From: Streptomyces indicus
Lineage (GTDB): Bacteria; Actinomycetota; Actinomycetes; Streptomycetales; Streptomycetaceae
Direction of reading: 5' to 3'
Length of the DNA: 64,000 nucleotides
NCBI RefSeq assembly: GCF_900100315.1
Contig: NZ_FNFF01000016.1
Coordinates: 62,001 to 126,000 of the forward strand
The first letter of the stretch is position 1, and each line of letters begins with the position of its first letter. A program made the position numbers and the translations under genes. The notes below the pieces were generated by a model. That model saw only the letters and a program-made list of their open reading frames with translations, ran no database searches and was not told where the DNA came from. Shown piece by piece: positions 1 to 7,793 of the stretch.

Positions 1-750
1 TACCTGGCCCGCGATGAGGCGACCAGGCCCGACGGGTTCGTGATCGAGACCCCTGGTGCGGGCGGTCACAGCGCGCCGCCGCGCGGGGCGCTGACCCTCG
101 ACGAGAACGGCGAACCCGTGTACGGACCGCGCGACGTCCCCGACCTCGCCAAGATGGCGAAGCTCGGCATCCCGTTCTGGCTCGCGGGCGGCGCGGCCCA
201 CCCCGCGCGCCTGGCCTCCGCGCTCTCGGCCGGTGCGGCCGGTGTGCAGGTCGGCAGCGCCTTCGCGCTCTGCGAGGAGTCCGGGATGGAGGAGTCGCTG
301 CTTACGGCGGCCAAGTCCCGTGCACGGAAAGGAACGTTGAGGGTTCGCAACGACCCCGATGCTTCCCCGACCTCCTTCCCCTTCAAGGTGGCCGACCTGC
401 CGGGCACGCTCTCCGAGTCGTCGGTCGTGGAGGCCCGCCGTCGCGTCTGCGACCTGGGCTACCTGCGGGTGCCGTACCGCACCGCCAAGGGAGCGATCGG
501 CTACCGCTGCCCCGCCGAACCCCACGCCGCGTACGCCCGCAAGGGCGGCGAGCCGACGGACGTCGAGGGGCGGCTCTGCCTGTGCAACGGCCTCCTCGCC
601 ACGGTCGGCCTCGGCCAGCGCCGCCCCGGCGGCACGGTGGAGGCTCCCCTGGTCACGCTCGGCCGGGATCTGTCCTTCCTGGAGGAGCTGAGCCCGGAGG
701 GTGAGGCGTACGCCGCGGAGGATGTGGTGAAGTGGCTGGTCGGCTCCTGA
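1..750 (+). CDS. Nitronate monooxygenase family protein (C-terminal part; 5' end outside window)
   Basis: The frame is open from the first base and stops at 748-750, so the start lies upstream of the window. The visible 249 residues contain the TPGAGGHSAPPRG stretch and, further on, AGGAAHPARLASAL and GAAGVQVGSAFALCEESG. These match the phosphate-binding half of the FMN TIM barrel of nitronate monooxygenases (2-nitropropane dioxygenases). Such enzymes oxidise alkyl nitronates with FMN and O2. The C-terminal part has several cysteines (YRCP, CLCNG) and is longer than in the smallest family members. The gene is convergent with the dihydroxyacetone kinase genes, and a strong hairpin lies between them. 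Family assignment is good; the physiological substrate cannot be read from the sequence. Confidence 0.8.
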   Translation, partial: YLARDEATRPDGFVIETPGAGGHSAPPRGALTLDENGEPVYGPRDVPDLAKMAKLGIPFWLAGGAAHPARLASALSAGAAGVQVGSAFALCEESGMEESLLTAAKSRARKGTLRVRNDPDASPTSFPFKVADLPGTLSESSVVEARRRVCDLGYLRVPYRTAKGAIGYRCPAEPHAAYARKGGEPTDVEGRLCLCNGLLATVGLGQRRPGGTVEAPLVTLGRDLSFLEELSPEGEAYAAEDVVKWLVGS

Positions 751-807
751 AGTTGCCGCCCGGCCCCGTGAAGCACCGTCCGCGGTGGCCGGTTGAGGAG
801 CGCGAGC

Positions 808-851
808 ACGACGACGCCCCGCCCCGGAAATCCGGGGCGGGGCGTCGTCGT
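808..851. terminator. Bidirectional terminator hairpin
   Basis: Perfect 20-bp inverted repeat (808-827 and 832-851) around a 4-base AAAT loop. It sits between the convergent nitronate monooxygenase and dhaL-dhaM genes, so it could terminate transcription from both sides. Confidence 0.8.
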
Positions 852-866
852 TCGTCGTCCCGCAGC

Positions 867-2036
867 TCAGCCCTTGCGGTAGTTCCGGGCGTCCTCGCCC
901 GCCGCGACCACCATCTCCAGGTCGCCGCCGACCGAGGCGGTCACGACCACGCCGACCGCGCCCTCGACGAAGGGGGCGTCCACGATGCGGGTGTCGGCCG
1001 GCATCGTGCGCGGGTCGCCGTCACCGAGGAGAGCCTGGACCGTGAGGACCGCGCTGCCCATGTCGCACAGGACCGCCACCCCCTTGCCCTCGTCCACCTT
1101 GAGAGCGGCGGCGTGGATGAGCTCGGCGCTGGTGCCGATCCGGCCGTCGTCGGTGCCGCCGGCCGCGAGGACCGGGGCGGTGTCGCCGGAGCCGACCATC
1201 GCCTTCGCCAGCTCGGCGGTGGCCTTGGCCACGGCGCGGCTGTGCGAGACGAGGACGACGCCGACACGACCGCCGGCCTCGGGCGCCGTAGCGACAGGAG
1301 CCTCGGCAGCGACAGGAGTCTCGGCCGCGGGAGTCTCGACCGCGTCGACTGCCGTGGCCTCAGGGGCGACCTGAGCCGGCTCCCAGCCCGCGTCCGCCGC
1401 CGTCGTCAGCGCCTCGAAGAGCAGCGCCACGGAGTGGGCGCCCGCGTCCTGGTGCCCGATGGAGCGTTCGCCGAGATAGCTGGCGCGGCCCTTCTTCGCC
1501 TGCATCGGCTCCGTGGCCTCGGCCGCCGTCAGGGCGGCGACGCGGGCGGCCGACAGGGCCTCGAACGGCGCGTTGCCCGCGGCCAGTTCGAGGTCCAGGG
1601 TGTCGAGCGCAGGAAGCAGCGCGTCGAGCAGCGTCGCGTCACCGGGGGCGGCTCCGCCCAGTTTGGCCACGGCCTCGGCGCCCGCACGCAACGCCGTCGC
1701 GAACTGCGCGACGGTGACGGCCTCTTCGGAGCCGAGCCGCTTGCCGGTACGGCGCAGCGCCATACCGAACAGCGGGCCCGAGGCGCCGCCGACGGAGTTG
1801 GTGAGCGTGGTGCCCGCCTGGCCCAGGAGGGCACCGGGGGTGGCCGAGGGGGTCTGCTCCTCGGCCGTACGGGCAGCGCCGAAGCCGCGCACCATGTTGG
1901 CGCCGTGGTCGCCGTCGCCGATGGCCGCGTCGAGCGCGGTGAGGCGCGCGCCCTCACGCTGGAACAGTTCGTCGGCCGCGGCCAGCCAGCGGCGGAAGTA
2001 GGCGGTGTCGAGGACGAGTTCGGGGGTTGCGGTCAC
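867..2036 (-). CDS. dhaL: Dihydroxyacetone kinase DhaL-DhaM fusion
   Basis: This 389-residue protein joins two subunits of the phosphotransferase-type dihydroxyacetone kinase. Residues about 1-200 are DhaL, the ADP-binding subunit (DAAIGDGDHGANM provides the metal-binding aspartates). After an Ala/Pro/Glu-rich linker, residues about 255-389 are a DhaM/EIIA-Man-like domain, with VSHS carrying the phosphorylatable histidine (His265). In the known system DhaM passes phosphate from the PTS to ADP held in DhaL, which then phosphorylates dihydroxyacetone held by DhaK. The GTG start at 2034-2036 lies 49 nt after dhaK, so the two are one operon. The fusion would keep donor and acceptor at equal stoichiometry; whether HPr feeds it here is inferred. 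Confidence 0.85.
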   Translation of the reverse strand: MTATPELVLDTAYFRRWLAAADELFQREGARLTALDAAIGDGDHGANMVRGFGAARTAEEQTPSATPGALLGQAGTTLTNSVGGASGPLFGMALRRTGKRLGSEEAVTVAQFATALRAGAEAVAKLGGAAPGDATLLDALLPALDTLDLELAAGNAPFEALSAARVAALTAAEATEPMQAKKGRASYLGERSIGHQDAGAHSVALLFEALTTAADAGWEPAQVAPEATAVDAVETPAAETPVAAEAPVATAPEAGGRVGVVLVSHSRAVAKATAELAKAMVGSGDTAPVLAAGGTDDGRIGTSAELIHAAALKVDEGKGVAVLCDMGSAVLTVQALLGDGDPRTMPADTRIVDAPFVEGAVGVVVTASVGGDLEMVVAAGEDARNYRKG

Positions 2037-2085
2037 GGGGTGAGGTCCTTATGAGGGGTGGGTGTCGGACGGTGGGCCGGGTGCG

Positions 2086-3081
2086 TCAGGCGCCCCAGCG
2101 CAGCGACGGCGTGTCCACGGGCGCGTCCCACAGCTGCAGCATCTGCTCGTCGGCGCGGCACAGGGTGAGCGTGCAGCCGGCCATGTCGAGGCTGGTGACG
2201 TAGTTGCCGACCAGCGAACGGGCGATCCGGATCCCGCGCCCGGCGAGGATCCGCTCGACCTCCGCGCGCACCACGTAGAGCTCGATCGGCGGGGTGGCCC
2301 CGAGTCCGTTCACGAGCAGCAGCACCGGGGCGCCGTCGGCCTCGGGGAGGTCTTCGAGGATGGCGTCGAGCATGATCTCGACCGTGTCCGCGGCGGTGGT
2401 CAGTTCGGCACGGCGGCGGCCGGGCTCGCCGTGGATGCCGACGCCGATCTCGATCTCCCTGTCGCCGAGTTCGAAGTTCGGGGCGCCGTTGGCGGGCGTG
2501 GTGCAGGAGGAGAGCGCCACACCGAAGCTGCGGCTCATCTCGTTCACCTTGCGTGCCATCGCGGCCACTTCGGCGAGCGGGGCGCCGGTCTCGGCGAGCG
2601 CGCCGGCCAGCTTCTCCACGAACAGGGTGGCGCCGGTGCCGCGGCGGCCCGCGCCCTCGCCACGGGCGACGGCCACGTCGTCGTCGACGACGACGGTCTC
2701 GACCTTGATGCCGTCGTCGTCGGCGTCCTCGGCGGCCATACCGAAGTTGAGGATGTCGCCCGTGTAGTTCTTCACGATGTGCAGCACGCCCGCACCGGAG
2801 TCGACGGCGGCGGTGGCCTCACCGATCCGGTCGGGGACGGGGGAGGTGAAGACGGGGCCGGCGACCGCGGCGTCCAGCATGCCCCGGCCGACGAACCCGG
2901 CGTGCAGCGGCTCGTGTCCGCTGCCGCCGCCGGAGACGATGCCGACCTTGCCGGGCACCTTGCCGCCGGACCGGGTGACGATGCCCGCCTCGGCGTCCAC
3001 GGAGATCTCGGAATGACTGGCCGCCATACCGCGCAGCGCGTCCGCCACCACGGTCTGGGGGGTGTTGATGAGCTTCTTCAA
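2086..3081 (-). CDS. dhaK: Dihydroxyacetone kinase subunit DhaK
   Basis: DhaK binds dihydroxyacetone covalently through a histidine and presents it for phosphorylation. The 331-residue reading from the TTG at 3079-3081 matches the usual family length of about 330. That TTG follows a GGAGAAGAGG ribosome site, and the protein begins KKLINTPQ, a typical DhaK N-terminus, so upstream in-frame extensions are rejected. Visible motifs are GGGSGHEPLHAGF near the N-terminus and GVGIHGEPG near residue 217, whose histidine (His217) is the expected covalent one. It is the first gene of the operon with dhaL-dhaM and is divergent from glycerol dehydrogenase, whose product is its substrate. Confidence 0.9.
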   Translation of the reverse strand: MKKLINTPQTVVADALRGMAASHSEISVDAEAGIVTRSGGKVPGKVGIVSGGGSGHEPLHAGFVGRGMLDAAVAGPVFTSPVPDRIGEATAAVDSGAGVLHIVKNYTGDILNFGMAAEDADDDGIKVETVVVDDDVAVARGEGAGRRGTGATLFVEKLAGALAETGAPLAEVAAMARKVNEMSRSFGVALSSCTTPANGAPNFELGDREIEIGVGIHGEPGRRRAELTTAADTVEIMLDAILEDLPEADGAPVLLLVNGLGATPPIELYVVRAEVERILAGRGIRIARSLVGNYVTSLDMAGCTLTLCRADEQMLQLWDAPVDTPSLRWGA

Positions 3082-3448
3082 GGCGGGCCTCTTCTCCGTA
3101 CGACTCTGTACGCGTCCATACGCGCGAAAGAAAAACCGGAACGGAAATGAATCACCGACCATCGGAAGTGGCAATCCAAGAATTCCGGAACGCGCGAACT
3201 CGCGCTTTGATTCTTTCCGGCCGGCAAGGCCCGACATGGGGGTCTTTGGTCCCGGTTGGCCGCGGAGAACGTCCTTTAACCCGGACATCTTCCACCGCCC
3301 AGGACCGTTTTCCGGAAATTGATTTACCTGTGGCACACTCCCTCCACCGGCACCGAAATTCACCTCGGCCGCCGCGCTTTCGTACTCCGTTATTTCTTCA
3401 GCGACGCAGGAATCGGCCGCTGATGACGGCCGCCCAGGAGGAACCGCC
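3082..3448. promoter_or_regulatory. Divergent dhaK / gldA promoter region with TTCCGGAA palindromes
   Basis: This 367-bp gap is clearly richer in A and T than its surroundings and must hold the promoters of both divergent genes. Two perfect TTCCGGAA palindromes are present (3183-3190 and 3310-3317), the second inside the longer TTTCCGGAAA, with further TCCGG half-sites between. They are candidate operators for a regulator of glycerol use. No convincing -35/-10 pair was found. Confidence 0.35.
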
Positions 3449-4567
3449 ATGAACACCGTCACCACGCGCATGCTCATCAGCCCCCCGAAGTACGTCCAGG
3501 GCGCGGGCGCCATGCGTCAGCTCGGCGAACACGTCGCGCGCCTCGGCGAGAACGCCGTGGTCCTCGCGGACAAGAGCGTCTGGGGCTTCGTCGACGAGGC
3601 GGTGACCGAGTCCCTCGCGGCGGCCGGCGTGAAGCTGACCAAGGAGGTCTTCGGCGGCCTGTGCACGCAGAAGGAGATCGACCGGATCACCGCCGTGGCC
3701 GCGGAGGCCGGCGCGGACGTCGTCGTGGGCATCGGCGGCGGTACGGCCATCGACACCGCCAAGGCCGTGGGCCACGCCCGCGGCGACATCGCCGTCGTCA
3801 GCGCCCCCACGGTCGCCTCCACCGACGCACCCACCAGCGCGCTCGCTGTCATCTACACCGAGGACGGCGCCTTCGAGCGCTACTCCTTCTTCCAGCGCAA
3901 CCCCAACCTGGTGCTCGTGGACACCGCCCTGGTCGCCGGCGCCCCGAGCCGCTTCATCGTCTCCGGCATGGGCGACGCGCTCGCCACCTGGTACGAGGCC
4001 CGCGTCTGTGTCGCCGCCCAGCGCACCGCGATGGCGGGCGGCCTGGCCACCGAGGCCTCGCTGGCGCTGGCCCGGTTGTGCTGGGAGACGCTCATGGAGT
4101 ACGGCCACCAGGCCCGTATCGCCGCCGAACAGCACGTGGTCACCCCGGCCCTGGAGAAGGTCACCGAGGCCAACACCCTGCTGTCCGGGCTCGGTTTCGA
4201 GAGCTGTGGTCTTGCCGCAGCGCACGGCATCCACAACGGTCTGACCGTCTCGCACAAGGTGCACGGCATGATGCACGGCGAGAAGGTCAACATCGGCACC
4301 CTCGCCCAGCTGGTCCTCGAGGGCGCCGACACCGAAGAGCTCCACACCTACCTGGAGTTCAGCCGCACGGTCGGCCTGCCCACCACGCTCGCCGAGATCG
4401 GCCTCGTCGACCCGGACCGCGAGGAGCTCCTCGCGATCGGCCGCGCCGCCACCGCCGAGGGCGAGACCACCCACAACATGCCGTTCACGGTGACCGCCGA
4501 GATGATCGCGGACGCACTGCTCGCCGGCGACGCCTACGCGCAGGCGTTTGCGAAGAAGCACGGCTGA
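3449..4567 (+). CDS. gldA: Glycerol dehydrogenase (NAD+, zinc-dependent)
   Basis: This enzyme oxidises glycerol to dihydroxyacetone in the cytoplasm. The 372-residue protein has the iron/zinc polyol dehydrogenase fold. The NAD site is GIGGGTAIDTAKAVG, and the metal ligands expected from Bacillus GldA are visible as Asp176 (GMGDALATWYE), His259 (HGIHNGLT) and His276 (MMHGEKV). The ATG at 3449 follows GGAGGAACC. The gene is divergent from dhaK and dhaL-dhaM, so the two transcripts encode a route glycerol to dihydroxyacetone to dihydroxyacetone phosphate that bypasses glycerol kinase. A strong hairpin closes the gene. Confidence 0.92.
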   Translation: MNTVTTRMLISPPKYVQGAGAMRQLGEHVARLGENAVVLADKSVWGFVDEAVTESLAAAGVKLTKEVFGGLCTQKEIDRITAVAAEAGADVVVGIGGGTAIDTAKAVGHARGDIAVVSAPTVASTDAPTSALAVIYTEDGAFERYSFFQRNPNLVLVDTALVAGAPSRFIVSGMGDALATWYEARVCVAAQRTAMAGGLATEASLALARLCWETLMEYGHQARIAAEQHVVTPALEKVTEANTLLSGLGFESCGLAAAHGIHNGLTVSHKVHGMMHGEKVNIGTLAQLVLEGADTEELHTYLEFSRTVGLPTTLAEIGLVDPDREELLAIGRAATAEGETTHNMPFTVTAEMIADALLAGDAYAQAFAKKHG

Positions 4568-4614
4568 GAGCCAGGAAGAGGCAGGGCCCGGCCGTGCCGA
4601 GAGCGCTCATCGAC

Positions 4615-4656
4615 CGGCACCTGCTCCGCCCCGGCCGCGGGGCGGAGCAGGTGCCG
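4615..4656. terminator. Bidirectional terminator hairpin after gldA
   Basis: Perfect 19-bp inverted repeat (4615-4633 and 4638-4656) with a GCCG loop, between the convergent gldA and VanZ-like genes. Confidence 0.85.
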
Positions 4657-4730
4657 AGTCCGTGCGAGGGGCGGAGCCCGCTGCGTCGAATGCCGTCCGT
4701 TCTGGCGGTCATGGAGGAGTTCGAAGAGAG

Positions 4731-5297
4731 CTAGAAAGCCGGTTCCCGACCCGCTCCTCCCGCGGGCGTGAGCGGGCTCCTGGCGGTGTGCCACCAGCGG
4801 CGTGACATCAGCGCGGCCAGAGCGGCCCCGGCGGTGTTGAGCAGCACGTCGTCCACGGACGACACCCGGTCCAGGCGCAGGACGTACTGCGCGGTCTCGA
4901 CCAGGATCGAGCAGCCGGCCCCGAGCGCCAGAACCCGCTGTAGTGAGGTCAGCCGAGCGAACCGCAGCGGGGCGAGGAACCCCAGCGGCGCGAACACCAG
5001 CAGATTGCCGATGATCTGGCTCGCGTTCATGGCGAGCAGGTCCCGCAGGGGCAGCAGGCTCACGACGGCCCGGCCCTCGTCGCCCGGCAGCAGGATCAGC
5101 CAGACCGGCGGCACCGTCCCGTAGACGATGCCGACCTCCGTGAGCGCCTTGCGCCGCGCCTGCGCTGCCGTGGCACCGGCGCGCCGCCGCCGGCGTGCCA
5201 GGGCCCACGCCGCAGCTGCCGCGAACGGCAGTGCGGCGACGGTGAGGAGCACCACCCCGGTGAACGTGCCGACCCACTGCCACCCTTCGAGCCGCAC
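4731..5297 (-). CDS. VanZ-like family membrane protein
   Basis: The protein is 188 residues from the GTG at 5295-5297, chosen because GGGGAGGGGCAGG lies just upstream and the first hydrophobic segment then begins at once; the longer open frame upstream has no membrane character. Several hydrophobic segments are visible, including the first about 20 residues, a WLILLP stretch and NLLVFAPLGFLAPL. The motif pattern N-x-x-G-N-x-L-x-F-x-P-L-G-F followed by SILVETAQYVLRLDRVSSVDD is typical of VanZ-like proteins. VanZ gives low-level teicoplanin resistance, but most actinobacterial homologues are uncharacterised, and no vancomycin-resistance genes are nearby. Function beyond membrane protein is unknown. 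Confidence 0.8.
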   Translation of the reverse strand: MRLEGWQWVGTFTGVVLLTVAALPFAAAAAWALARRRRRAGATAAQARRKALTEVGIVYGTVPPVWLILLPGDEGRAVVSLLPLRDLLAMNASQIIGNLLVFAPLGFLAPLRFARLTSLQRVLALGAGCSILVETAQYVLRLDRVSSVDDVLLNTAGAALAALMSRRWWHTARSPLTPAGGAGREPAF

Positions 5298-5526
5298 CCT
5301 GCCCCTCCCCTTCCGCCTGCTTGCCGTGGCGGCATTCTCACCGGTGGCACATATCGGCAGCGTATGGGGGGCGACTTGAACACGATCATCGTGGCTCGGC
5401 CTCGTTCCTCGCTCGGCGAGACCGGCTCCCTGTGGTTGGCGCGGGTGATCATGACAACGAAGCCCCATTTGGCGCCGCTCAACGGCACCCGCATCGCACC
5501 GCCAGGGCGCAGGGGCCCGGTTCCGG

Positions 5527-7299
5527 CTACGGCTCGACGTCAGCGGAGGAGATCCCGTCCGCGTCCGGGCATTCGACTCGGGCGGCGAGCAGGGCGATGT
5601 CGTCGGTGCCCTCGGGAGCCAGGAACTCCAGAGTCCTGTCGATGAGCCGCTGGAGCGGGCCAGATGTGTCGACACGCAGGCGCGTCAGCCGGCGCAAGGA
5701 GGTGTCGATGTCCTCGTCGCGGTGCTCGATCAGCCCGTCGGTGTAGAGCAGCAGCACCCCGCCCGTGGGGCAGGACGCCGTCGAGGAGGCGTACCCGCCC
5801 AGCCCTGTCCCCAGCGGTGGGCCGACCGGCACGGGGATCAGCCGGGCGCGCCGGTCGGCGGCAAGCGTGAGGGGCGGCAGGTGGCCGGCGCTGGCGTACG
5901 TGATCGTCGCGTCGTGGGGATCGGCCAGGGCGAGCAGACAGGTGGCGACCCGGTCGAAGCCGGACTCGGCGACCATGCGGTCGGCGTGCCGCAGCACTTG
6001 GTGGGGCTTCAGGCCGGCCTGCGCCAGCGCGCGGATCGTGGAGCGGTAGTGGCTCATCGCCACAGCCGCCTGCACGCCGTGTCCCATCACGTCACCGATC
6101 ACGAGCAGGGTGCGACCACCGCTCAGGGACAGGGTGTCGTACCAGTCGCCGCCGACCAACGAGCGGTCGTCGGCGGGCAGATAGCGGGCCGCGGTCTCCA
6201 GGTCCTCGTGGTCCCGGAAGGGGGTCGCGAGCAGGGAGCGCTGCAGTTCGAGGGCCATGGCGTGGTCGCGGCCGAAGCGCATCGCACGGGCCAGTCCGTG
6301 GGCCGCGCGGGCGGCCAGCTCTTTGGCCACCACCGAGTCGTCGCGCGAGAACGGTGCCGAACCGCCTGCCCTGGCCAGCGACAGTGACCCGAGCACCTGC
6401 CCCTCCGCGATCAGCGGCACCACCAGCGCCGAGTGGTATCCGGCGGCGATATAGCCGTCCGCGAGCTCCGGCTGGGCCGCGATGGCCCGCCACTCCGGCG
6501 GTGTGATCCGGTTGCGCAGCCAGGGCCTGCCCGTTTCCAGACACTGTCGGATCGCCGCACCGGGCTGGTAGTCGATCAGCTGACCCGACTCCGCAGCCGC
6601 CTGGGCGAGAGGGATGAGGTCGGGCCGCAGGGCGAGCGCCATACGGCGCAGCCGCAGGACGCCACGCGGTGCCCGCCGCCGTACGTCAGCTTCGTCGAGA
6701 CGCAGCTCGACCCCGGCCGCGTCCGCCAGCTCGGGCACCACGAATTCGGCGAGTTCCGTGCATGTGGTGCGCAGGTCGGCCGTGGTGCCGATCCTTGTGG
6801 CTGCCGTGTCGAGGAGGGTCAGACGCTGATGAGCCCGCTCGAGTTCGTCGACGTACTGGCGAGGCCCACTGATCTCCAGGCCGATCCCGACCAGGCCGAT
6901 CACGCGCCCGTTGCGGTCCTGCAAGCGGTGATACGTGGCGCGCCACACGCGACGGCCGTACGGCGAATCGGCCCAGGTCCGTCCACTCACCACCAGCTGC
7001 CTCGGTGCGCCGTCCGCCAGCACCTTGCGCAGCACCTCGTCGGGCCGCTGCACCCCCGGCAGCACAGCAGTGAGCGGACGGCCCAGATGGGCGTCGACGG
7101 TCAGACCCGTCATCCGTGCCATCTGCGGGTTCACGTACCGATAGCGCAGCTGGGTGTCCAGAATCGACACCGCGGCGTCGGTGCCTTCCACCACGTTGCG
7201 CAGCAGCTCGTACTCCTCGGCCAGCCGCCGCGGGTCGGCCAGAACGGTCCGAAGGTCACCGGACAGCGGATGCCGATGCGGGGAGGCCTCGGTACTCAC
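5527..7299 (-). CDS. PAS-GAF-SpoIIE (PP2C-type) serine phosphatase
   Basis: This 590-residue soluble sensor phosphatase starts at the GTG 7297-7299, 7 nt after GGGAGGAGG. Residues about 35-150 form a PAS domain (AVSILDTQLRYRYVNPQMA), residues about 165-340 a GAF domain (ALVVPLIAEGQVLGSLSLAR), and residues about 370-585 a SpoIIE/RsbU-type PP2C domain with the metal-binding GGDWYD and GDVMGHG motifs. Such proteins dephosphorylate anti-sigma antagonists in partner-switching networks, often after sensing a small ligand. No STAS or kinase partner is adjacent, so its target lies elsewhere. It is divergent from the cellulase gene but has no obvious link to it. Confidence 0.88.
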   Translation of the reverse strand: MSTEASPHRHPLSGDLRTVLADPRRLAEEYELLRNVVEGTDAAVSILDTQLRYRYVNPQMARMTGLTVDAHLGRPLTAVLPGVQRPDEVLRKVLADGAPRQLVVSGRTWADSPYGRRVWRATYHRLQDRNGRVIGLVGIGLEISGPRQYVDELERAHQRLTLLDTAATRIGTTADLRTTCTELAEFVVPELADAAGVELRLDEADVRRRAPRGVLRLRRMALALRPDLIPLAQAAAESGQLIDYQPGAAIRQCLETGRPWLRNRITPPEWRAIAAQPELADGYIAAGYHSALVVPLIAEGQVLGSLSLARAGGSAPFSRDDSVVAKELAARAAHGLARAMRFGRDHAMALELQRSLLATPFRDHEDLETAARYLPADDRSLVGGDWYDTLSLSGGRTLLVIGDVMGHGVQAAVAMSHYRSTIRALAQAGLKPHQVLRHADRMVAESGFDRVATCLLALADPHDATITYASAGHLPPLTLAADRRARLIPVPVGPPLGTGLGGYASSTASCPTGGVLLLYTDGLIEHRDEDIDTSLRRLTRLRVDTSGPLQRLIDRTLEFLAPEGTDDIALLAARVECPDADGISSADVEP

Positions 7300-7611
7300 G
7301 GCGGCCTCCTCCCAGGCCACAGGCCCCTCGCGATCCACGGGCCCACCCATCATCGAATGCCTGCGCGTCTGGCGCATCCGAGGTGGGCGAGCCGCCACCC
7401 TCGCCAACGCGCTGCTAGGCGAGGACGTCATGGAGGTGCACCCGGTGCGCCGCGGCGCACCCACGGCCGAGCGCACGTGCGCCGAGCAGGGCCGGCCACC
7501 GCTTCCGCTCGGAGCACACCGGCAACACCGCACGCACCCATGCGAATTGGCCGCTTCCGTTCAAATGGTTGACAGCTCTCGAGGCGCCTGGCTTCATGAA
7601 CAGCGCGCCAT

Positions 7612-7625
7612 TGGGAGCGCTCCCA
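7612..7625 (+). promoter_or_regulatory. CebR-type operator box 1 of the GH5 gene
   Basis: Exact 14-bp palindrome TGGGAGCGCTCCCA, the established operator of the cellobiose-responsive LacI repressor CebR in Streptomyces. It lies just downstream of the candidate promoter of the cellulase gene, a position suited to repression. Confidence 0.85.
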
Positions 7626-7746
7626 TCGGGCTCTGCCGATGCACCTGCCGTGCCCGCCTCCACCGGCACAGCCCCCCGGCCTGGGGCACGCCCCCGGCCT
7701 GACCTGCCGCATACGGAACAGGACCGCACTGAGATCCGCCCTGTTC

Positions 7747-7760
7747 TGGGAGCGCTCCCG
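7747..7760 (+). promoter_or_regulatory. CebR-type operator box 2 of the GH5 gene
   Basis: TGGGAGCGCTCCCG, 13 of 14 positions identical to the CebR palindrome, 34 bp before the ATG. Together with box 1 it could support DNA looping or a transcriptional roadblock. Confidence 0.75.
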
Positions 7761-7793
7761 ATTCACGTTGTATCGGCAGACGAGGAGAGAGTC

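Larger units (their letters stand above)
7300..7793 (+). promoter_or_regulatory. Intergenic region upstream of the GH5 cellulase
   Basis: 494 bp without a gene. A TTGACA hexamer at 7569-7574 followed about 17 nt later by a weak -10 (CTTCAT, 7592-7597) is a candidate promoter. Two CebR-type boxes (listed separately) lie downstream of it. The cellulase is preceded by GAGGAGAG close to its ATG. Nothing coding was recognised. Confidence 0.45.

Noticed and set aside
2086-3513. Longer DhaK starting upstream of the TTG
   Set aside because: The extension would overlap the divergent gldA start and the promoter region. The family N-terminus begins at KKLINTP with a good ribosome site.
4598-4608. GAGAGCGCTC element after gldA as an operator
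   Set aside because: It lies downstream of a gene next to a terminator, and only the core matches the cluster operator.
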